A stretch of 13,986 nt of DNA from an uncultured Propionibacteriaceae bacterium (GTDB lineage Bacteria; Actinomycetota; Actinomycetes; Propionibacteriales; Propionibacteriaceae), in assembly GCA_936924635.1 (NCBI GenBank), contig CAKZHP010000111.1, positions 1-13,986 of the forward strand. The letters are read 5' to 3'. Of the stretch, positions 6,926 through 11,564 are shown in pieces. Position numbers and translations under genes: made by a program. The notes below the pieces were generated by a model. The model was given only the letters and a program-made list of their open reading frames with translations. It did not search any database and was not told the DNA's origin. Position 1 is the stretch's first letter, and each line of letters starts with the position of its first letter.

Positions 6926-6932
6926 TGTCCGG

Positions 6933-7523
6933 GTGAGCAGGGTCATCGGCGGGCGGTTCCGCGGGCACGTCTTGTCCGCACCGTCGGGGCAGACGACGAG
7001 ACCGACCTCCGACCGGGTCAGGGAGGCGGTGTTCTCCTCGCTCGTCTCCTGGCTCGGCACCGGCGACCACGCGCCCGAGGCCGCGTTCGACGGGGTGTCG
7101 TTCCTCGACCTGTACGCGGGGAGCGGCGCCGTCGGCATCGAGGCGGCCAGCCGCGGCGCGTCGCCCGTACGTCTCGTGGAGCGCGACCCCAAGGTGGCCG
7201 ACGTGTGCCGCGCCAACGCAGCGAGGCTGGGGCTCCGCATGACGGTCACCCGGGCGTCGGTGCCCACCCTGCTGGCGGCGCCGGCCGACCATGCGTACGA
7301 CATCGTGTGGCTCGACCCGCCCTACGCCGTGCCGGTCGACGAGGTGAGCGCCGCGGTGGCCCAGCTCGACGGGCAGGGCTGGCTCGCCCCCGACGGACTG
7401 GTCGTCGTCGAGCGGGCGACCCGGACGCCCGAACCCGTGTTCCCCGACCGGCTGGCCGACACCTGGAGCCGTCGCTACGGTGAGACGACCATCCACTTCG
7501 CGACCCGGGGGGACATCGCATGA
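6933..7523 (+). CDS. rsmD: 16S rRNA (guanine(966)-N(2))-methyltransferase RsmD
   Basis: RsmD methylates N2 of G966 in the small-subunit rRNA, using S-adenosylmethionine. The 196 residues show the family N-terminus SRVIGGRFRGHVL, the TRPTSDRVREAVFSSL block (22-37), the SAM loop FLDLYAGSGAVGIEA (57-71), VERD at 82-85 for ribose contact, and the N6/N2-methylase motif LDPPY (127-131). GTG 6933 is directly at the conserved start and follows a -10 box by 7 bases, so the mRNA is probably leaderless. Its stop overlaps the coaD start as ATGA (7520-7523). The rsmD-coaD pairing is very common in bacteria. Confidence 0.95.
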   Translation: MSRVIGGRFRGHVLSAPSGQTTRPTSDRVREAVFSSLVSWLGTGDHAPEAAFDGVSFLDLYAGSGAVGIEAASRGASPVRLVERDPKVADVCRANAARLGLRMTVTRASVPTLLAAPADHAYDIVWLDPPYAVPVDEVSAAVAQLDGQGWLAPDGLVVVERATRTPEPVFPDRLADTWSRRYGETTIHFATRGDIA

Positions 7524-7996
7524 AGGCCGTCATGCCCGGCTCGTTCGACCCCGTCACCAACGGCCACCTGGACGTGCTCACCCGTGCCGCGAGGATCTTC
7601 GACGAGGTCGTGGTGGCCGTCGGGGTGAACTCCAGCAAGAGCTATCTGTTCAGTGCGGACGAGCGCCTCGACCTGGTACGAGAGACCGTGGCCGGTCTGC
7701 CGGGCGTCACCGCGGAGCCCCTCGACGGCCTGCTCGTGGAGTTCTGCCGCCGGCACGGCGCCGAAGCCGTGGTGAAGGGGGCGCGCACGGCCACGGACTT
7801 CGACTACGAGGTGGGGATGGCCCGGATGAACCATGCCCTGACCGGTGTGGAGACGGTGGTGCTCCCGGCTTCGGCAGACTGGGGCCACGTGTCATCGACC
7901 CTGGTGCGGCAGGTCGCGACCCTGGGCGGCGACGTCACCAGGTTCGTGCCGGCGGTGGTCGCCGCCAGGCTGGGGGAGAGAGGGGAACGCTCATGA
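7520..7996 (+). CDS. coaD: phosphopantetheine adenylyltransferase
   Basis: CoaD transfers AMP from ATP to 4'-phosphopantetheine to give dephospho-CoA, the penultimate step of coenzyme A synthesis. At 158 residues the length is normal. The nucleotidyltransferase signature GSFDPVTNGH is at 7-16, with VTxGH contacting ATP. KGAR at 86-89 carries the expected arginine (KGLR is more usual). DFDYEVGMARMN (93-104) and VSSTLVR (124-130) complete the active site. ATG 7520 overlaps the rsmD stop as ATGA and is preceded by a G-run (GGGGGGA, 7507-7513), so it is translated by coupling. Its own stop overlaps the next start in the same way (7993-7996). Confidence 0.96.
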   Translation: MKAVMPGSFDPVTNGHLDVLTRAARIFDEVVVAVGVNSSKSYLFSADERLDLVRETVAGLPGVTAEPLDGLLVEFCRRHGAEAVVKGARTATDFDYEVGMARMNHALTGVETVVLPASADWGHVSSTLVRQVATLGGDVTRFVPAVVAARLGERGERS

Positions 7997-8517
7997 ACGA
8001 CGTCACGACGGCTCCGGAGGCCGAGGAGGCCCCGACCGTGAAGCGGTTGCAGGCACTGCGGCAGATCGTGGTCGAGGCACGCAACGTGCCGATGTCGGCG
8101 AGCTGCATGATCAACCGCACCGAGGTGCTGGAGCTCATCGACGAGGTGATCGGCGACCTGCCGGCCGACCTGGAGCGGTCGCGCACCGTGATCACCGAGC
8201 AGTACACGGCGAACGCCCAGGCCCGCGAGCAGGCCGCCGAGATCATCGAGCAGGCCCGCGAAGAGGCCCGCCAGCTGGTCAGCGTCTCGCAGGTGGCGGC
8301 GAAGGCCGAGGAGTACGCGTCCGCGACCCGCGCCACGGCCGAGGAGGAGGCCACCGGCCTGCGCGTCGAGGTGGATGCGTACGTCGATGCGCGCCTGGCA
8401 GAGTTCGAGGCCAGCCTGCAGAAGACCATCGGTCAGGTCACGACCATGCGTGAGCGGCTGTCGCAGCGCTCCGGGCTCGACGAGTCCGACGTGGAGGCCC
8501 TGCCGGCGATCGGGTGA
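7993..8517 (+). CDS. SepIVA-like / DivIVA-related coiled-coil septation protein
   Basis: The product has 174 residues and no signal peptide or membrane segment. An N-terminal block (about 29-60, ARNVPMSASCMINRTEVLEL then IDEVIGDLPADL) is followed by a long Ala/Glu/Gln-rich helix (about 60-150) predicted as coiled coil, and a short acidic tail. The motif order is that of the actinobacterial DivIVA-like family exemplified by mycobacterial SepIVA (Rv2927c), which lies in the equivalent gene neighbourhood beside DUF177, rnc and mutM. SepIVA works in septation and polar cell-envelope growth. The present protein is clearly shorter than the about 245-residue mycobacterial one. ATG 7993 overlaps the coaD stop (ATGA), with AGAGGGG as ribosome binding site, so translation is coupled. 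The assignment rests on pattern and context. Identity with SepIVA in function is inference. Confidence 0.7.
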   Translation: MNDVTTAPEAEEAPTVKRLQALRQIVVEARNVPMSASCMINRTEVLELIDEVIGDLPADLERSRTVITEQYTANAQAREQAAEIIEQAREEARQLVSVSQVAAKAEEYASATRATAEEEATGLRVEVDAYVDARLAEFEASLQKTIGQVTTMRERLSQRSGLDESDVEALPAIG

Positions 8518-8540
8518 CCCCTGTTGCCCGCGGGTCCGGT

Positions 8541-8570
8541 TTGGTGAGGGTCGTAGCGGCCCGGTAGAGT
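8541..8570 (+). promoter_or_regulatory. promoter of the DUF177-rpmF-rnc-mutM unit
   Basis: TTGGTG (8541-8546) and TAGAGT (8565-8570) are separated by 18 bases, a good housekeeping-sigma pair. Transcription would start near 8577, leaving a leader of about 44 bases with a clear Shine-Dalgarno sequence before ATG 8621. Unlike most promoters in this window, it is not leaderless. Confidence 0.55.
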
Positions 8571-8620
8571 CGTGCGCTGGTGTCACCGGCACCGTCGTCC
8601 CCTGCACACGAGGTGCGTCC

Positions 8621-9163
8621 ATGTCCCATCGTCTTGCCGACCCGCGGTCGAGCCTGGTCGTCGAGACCCACGACTTCCCGCGTCAGGCGGGGGCGATGAA
8701 GGACGTGCGGCGGACCGCCAGTGCGCCGGAGGATCTCGGGATCGGTGTCATCGGGGTGCCTGCTGCCTCGCCTGTCGAGCTGGATGTCCGGCTCGAGTCG
8801 GTGGGGGAGGGGGTGCTGGTCACCGGGACTGCCGAGGTGCGGCTGTCAGGGGAGTGCACACGCTGTCTGGGCCCGATCTCCGACTCGATGGAGATCGACA
8901 TCCAGGAGTTGTTCTTCTACCCCGGCAACGGGCCTGACGACGACGAGGTGAGCCGGATCGAGGGCGAGCGCATCGACCTCGAGCCCGTTGTCCGCGACGC
9001 CGTGGTGCTGGACTTGCCGTTCACGCCGCTGTGCCGAGACGATTGCCTGGGTTTGTGCCCGCAGTGCGGTGCCAACCTCAATGACGATCCCGACCACGCG
9101 CACACCGCTGAGGTGGACGCGAGGTGGGGCGGCCTCACCGGCTGGACGCCGGACGAGGGCTAG
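8621..9163 (+). CDS. DUF177 / YceD-family protein
   Basis: The protein has 180 residues. A beta-rich middle with VTGTAEVRLSGECTRCLGPI contains CxxC at 79-82. It is followed by the acidic segment ELFFYPGNGPDDDEV (96-110) and the C-terminal family motif PLCRDDCLGLCPQCGANLN with Cys at 138, 142, 146 and 149. The cysteines suggest a bound metal, probably zinc. DUF177 (YceD) genes nearly always precede rpmF, as here, and the family is linked to 23S rRNA accumulation and large-subunit assembly. ATG 8621 is chosen because GAGGTG at 8610-8615 is a well-spaced ribosome binding site. The open frame further upstream overlaps the end of the preceding gene and looks non-coding. The rpmF start lies 49 bases downstream. 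Confidence 0.9.
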   Translation: MSHRLADPRSSLVVETHDFPRQAGAMKDVRRTASAPEDLGIGVIGVPAASPVELDVRLESVGEGVLVTGTAEVRLSGECTRCLGPISDSMEIDIQELFFYPGNGPDDDEVSRIEGERIDLEPVVRDAVVLDLPFTPLCRDDCLGLCPQCGANLNDDPDHAHTAEVDARWGGLTGWTPDEG

Positions 9164-9212
9164 ACGCAAGACAGACGCGCCGGGTCGACCGGCACGAGCA
9201 AGGAGCAACGAA

Positions 9213-9404
9213 GTGGCAGTTCCGAAGCGGCGGTTGTCGCGTAGCAACGTGCGTTCCCGTCGGTCGCAGTGGAAGGCGACGCTGCCCACCCTGGTGGTCT
9301 GCGCCAACGCCGCCTGCAAGGCGAAGCACCTGCCCCACACGGCGTGCCCGTCGTGCGGCCAGTACGGCGCTCGTGGGGCGCTCCGTCAGGTCCTGGAGAG
9401 CTGA
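9213..9404 (+). CDS. rpmF: 50S ribosomal protein L32
   Basis: This is a 63-residue large-subunit protein. AVPKRRLSRSNVRSRRSQWK is the diagnostic basic N-terminus, followed by a zinc ribbon with Cys in CANAAC (C-x4-C) and CPSCG (C-x2-C). It is therefore the four-cysteine, zinc-binding form rather than a cysteine-free paralogue. GTG 9213 follows AAGGAG (9200-9205) by 7 bases, the best Shine-Dalgarno sequence in the window. The gene sits between DUF177 and rnc, the usual order, and its stop is 14 bases before rnc. Confidence 0.97.
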   Translation: MAVPKRRLSRSNVRSRRSQWKATLPTLVVCANAACKAKHLPHTACPSCGQYGARGALRQVLES

Positions 9405-9418
9405 CCGGAGGTGCGGCC

Positions 9419-10129
9419 GTGAGCCGCATCACCGACGTGATCGACGAGCTGGGGGTCTCCATCGACCCCCAGCTCTACGCGCTTGCCACGACACATCGCT
9501 CCTGGGCGTACGAGAACGGCGGCGTGCCCACGAACGAGCGCCTCGAGTTTCTCGGTGACGCCGTTCTCGGTCTCGTCGTCACGGAGCACCTGTACCGCTC
9601 CTTTCCCGACCGCCCTGAGGGGGTGCTCGCCAAGCTGCGCGCGGCTGTGGTGAACTCGCAGTCCCTGGCGGGGGTGGCGCGCGAGCTGCAGCTCGGTGCC
9701 GACATCCGGCTGGGTCGGGGAGAGCTCGCCACCGGCGGCAGCGACAAGGGGTCGATCCTGGCCGACACGCTGGAGGCCGTGATCGGCGCCGTGCTGCTGA
9801 CGGGGGGCATCGAGCAGGCGACCGTCTTCGTCCACCACCTCTTCGACCCGCTGGTGGAGAACGCCGCCTCGCTGGGCGCTGGTCTGGACTGGAAGACGAG
9901 TCTGCAAGAGCTGTGCGCCGAGCTCGGCCTGGGTGCGCCGACGTACCAGGTGACCGAGTCGGGCCCGGATCACGACAAGCGGTTCGAGGCGCACGCAATG
10001 ACGGGTGAGCATCGTTTCGGGCCCGGCGTCGGCCTCAACAAGAAGCAGGCCGAGCAGCAGGCCGCGGCCCTGGCCTTCACCACCCTGCGGGCGGCGGCCG
10101 ACGCCGTGGGCGAGGCCGCGGGTGCCTGA
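9419..10129 (+). CDS. rnc: ribonuclease III
   Basis: RNase III cuts double-stranded RNA in rRNA precursors and some mRNAs. The 236 residues contain the signature NERLEFLGDAVLG (39-51) with the catalytic acidic residues E40, E43 and D47, the second metal-binding pair D116 and E119 in ADTLEAVIGA, and a dsRNA-binding domain from about 157 (DWKTSLQEL) to 228 (KKQAEQQAAALAF). GTG 9419 is supported by GGAGG at 9407-9411, 7 bases upstream. The open frame extending back to 9269 lies over rpmF and is not real. The last 8 bases overlap the start of mutM, so the two are probably coupled. Confidence 0.96.
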   Translation: MSRITDVIDELGVSIDPQLYALATTHRSWAYENGGVPTNERLEFLGDAVLGLVVTEHLYRSFPDRPEGVLAKLRAAVVNSQSLAGVARELQLGADIRLGRGELATGGSDKGSILADTLEAVIGAVLLTGGIEQATVFVHHLFDPLVENAASLGAGLDWKTSLQELCAELGLGAPTYQVTESGPDHDKRFEAHAMTGEHRFGPGVGLNKKQAEQQAAALAFTTLRAAADAVGEAAGA

Positions 10130-10964
10130 GCTGCCGGAGGTCGAGACCGTCCGCCGCGGCCTCGTCCCCCTGCTCACCGGTCGCACCATCACCCAGGCCA
10201 CCGTCCTGCACCCCCGGCCGGTACGCCGCCACCTGGGCGGTCCCGAGGACTTCGTGGCGACCCTGGCCGGGCGCACGTTCGGCGAGCCGCGCCGCCGCGG
10301 CAAGTTCCTCTGGCTCCCCTTCACCGACGGCGACGCTGCCGTCGCCCACCTGGGCATGAGCGGCCAGTTCCGCAGCGACCTCCCTGCGGCACCGCTGGCA
10401 CCCAACACGCGCGTGCTCGTCGACCTGGACGACGGTCGTCAGCTGCGCTTCGTCGACCAGCGCATGTTCGGTGGCCTCTGGGTGAGCCCTGGCGGGGCCG
10501 AGCTGCCGGACGAGGTGCGTCACATCGCGCTCGACCCCTTCGACGAGGGGTTCGACCCGGTGCGCGTGGCTCGCGTGATGGCGTCGCGGCGCGCGGGGGT
10601 GAAGCGTCTGCTGCTCGACCAGGGGATCGTGTCCGGCATCGGCAACATCTACGCCGACGAGTCGCTCTGGCGGGCACGGCTCCACTACGACACGCCCGGC
10701 GAGACCCTCTCCGTCCGTGCCCTGGCCGCCCTGCTGCGGCTCGCCCGCGACGTGATGGCCGAGTCGCTGCAGCAGGGAGGCACGTCGTTCGACTCCTTGT
10801 ACGTCGACGTCAACGGGGAGAGCGGCTACCACGACCGGTCGCTGGATGCGTACGGCAGGGAAGGGTTGCCGTGCCATCGGTGCGGCCGCTCGATGGTGCG
10901 CGAGGCGTTCGCCAACCGCTCGTCCTACCGGTGCCCTCGCTGTCAACGCCTGCCCGCCGGATAG
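10122..10964 (+). CDS. mutM: formamidopyrimidine-DNA glycosylase (8-oxoguanine repair)
   Basis: MutM removes 8-oxoguanine and formamidopyrimidines and nicks the strand by beta,delta-elimination. The 280 residues begin PELPEVETVRRGL, in which P2 is the catalytic nucleophile and E3 the general acid. K61 in RRGKFL and the probing loop HLGMSG (M79) follow. The DQRMFG loop at 112-117 (DPRRFG in E. coli), GIGNIYADE at 172-180, and a C-terminal zinc finger with C251, C254, C271 and C274 complete the set. The start must be GTG 10122, because P must be residue 2. This overlaps the rnc stop by 8 bases, with GAGG at 10112-10115 as ribosome binding site. Everything needed for activity is present. Confidence 0.97.
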   Translation: MPELPEVETVRRGLVPLLTGRTITQATVLHPRPVRRHLGGPEDFVATLAGRTFGEPRRRGKFLWLPFTDGDAAVAHLGMSGQFRSDLPAAPLAPNTRVLVDLDDGRQLRFVDQRMFGGLWVSPGGAELPDEVRHIALDPFDEGFDPVRVARVMASRRAGVKRLLLDQGIVSGIGNIYADESLWRARLHYDTPGETLSVRALAALLRLARDVMAESLQQGGTSFDSLYVDVNGESGYHDRSLDAYGREGLPCHRCGRSMVREAFANRSSYRCPRCQRLPAG

Positions 10965-10967
10965 GCT
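10962..10967 (+). promoter_or_regulatory. -10 box embedded in the mutM stop codon
   Basis: TAGGCT starts with the TAG stop of mutM and lies 9 bases before GTG 10977 of gtrA. The hexamer is identical to the recG -10 box. TGTCAA at 10941-10946 could be a weak -35 with a 15-base spacer. A leader of at most a few bases would result, in line with the missing Shine-Dalgarno sequence. Confidence 0.4.
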
Positions 10968-10976
10968 GACGAAACT

Positions 10977-11561
10977 GTGACCACTGCGACCCGCCTCCCC
11001 TCTGCTTTCGGCCGGCACCGGCGCACCGTCCGACAGTTCCTCAAGTTCGGGCTGGTCGGTGGCTCCGGCGTGCTCGTCAACATGCTCGTGGCGATCGCCA
11101 TGAACAAGCTGAACGGCGGCACGGCGCACGCCCAGGACGTGCTGTTCTCCATCCCGGGCACCGCGTTCAACGTCCGGTTCACCGCGCTGGTGTGGATCGT
11201 CGGGTTCCTGGTGGCGAACATCTGGAACTTCCAGCTCAACCGCTCCTGGACGTTCCAGACCTCCAAGCACGCCAGCTGGTTGTCGGAGTTCTGGCCCTTC
11301 CTGGCCGTGGGCAGCGCAGCGGCCGTGGTGGGGCTGGTCCTGAAGATCGCGATGACGAACCCCACGTCGCCGGTCTACCTGCCCGAGCCGTACTTCCACG
11401 AGAACGCCGGCCTCCAGTCGCGGGAGTACTGGAGCCAGCTCATCGCCATCGTGCTGACCATGCCGATCAACTTCCTGGTCAACAAGCTGTGGACGTTCCG
11501 TGCCGTGCGCAGCCACCGCGTCGAGGCCCGCGCGCAGGCTGCCGAGGACGGCGAGGGCTAG
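10977..11561 (+). CDS. GtrA-family membrane protein
   Basis: The 194 residues form four predicted membrane helices at about 22-42, 68-88, 104-126 and 152-170. The family twin motifs follow helices 2 and 4: NFQLNRSWTF (84-93) and NFLVNKLWTF (165-174). GtrA proteins are small membrane proteins tied to transfer of lipid-linked sugars across the membrane in cell-wall and surface polysaccharide synthesis. The exact substrate here is unknown. The protein is longer than the usual 120-150 residues because of roughly 25 polar residues between helices 3 and 4 and a charged C-terminal tail. GTG 10977 gives the basic N-terminus TTATRLPSAFGRHRRTVRQF and follows a -10 box, while no Shine-Dalgarno sequence is visible. 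The stop is only 3 bases before smc, so smc may depend on this transcript. Confidence 0.85.
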   Translation: MTTATRLPSAFGRHRRTVRQFLKFGLVGGSGVLVNMLVAIAMNKLNGGTAHAQDVLFSIPGTAFNVRFTALVWIVGFLVANIWNFQLNRSWTFQTSKHASWLSEFWPFLAVGSAAAVVGLVLKIAMTNPTSPVYLPEPYFHENAGLQSREYWSQLIAIVLTMPINFLVNKLWTFRAVRSHRVEARAQAAEDGEG

Positions 11562-11564
11562 CCC

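Noticed and set aside
4169..7303. Antisense open frame of more than 1000 codons opposite recG and rsmD
   Set aside because: It mirrors the codon positions of a high-GC gene on the other strand, where stop codons are rare. Its product is low-complexity (Arg, Gly, Asp, His-rich), matches no family, and recG is unmistakable on the + strand.
8516..8536. GACCC...GGGTC hairpin after the SepIVA-like gene as a terminator
   Set aside because: It has only a 5-bp stem with no U-run, and it overlaps the stop codon. It is common by chance at this GC content.
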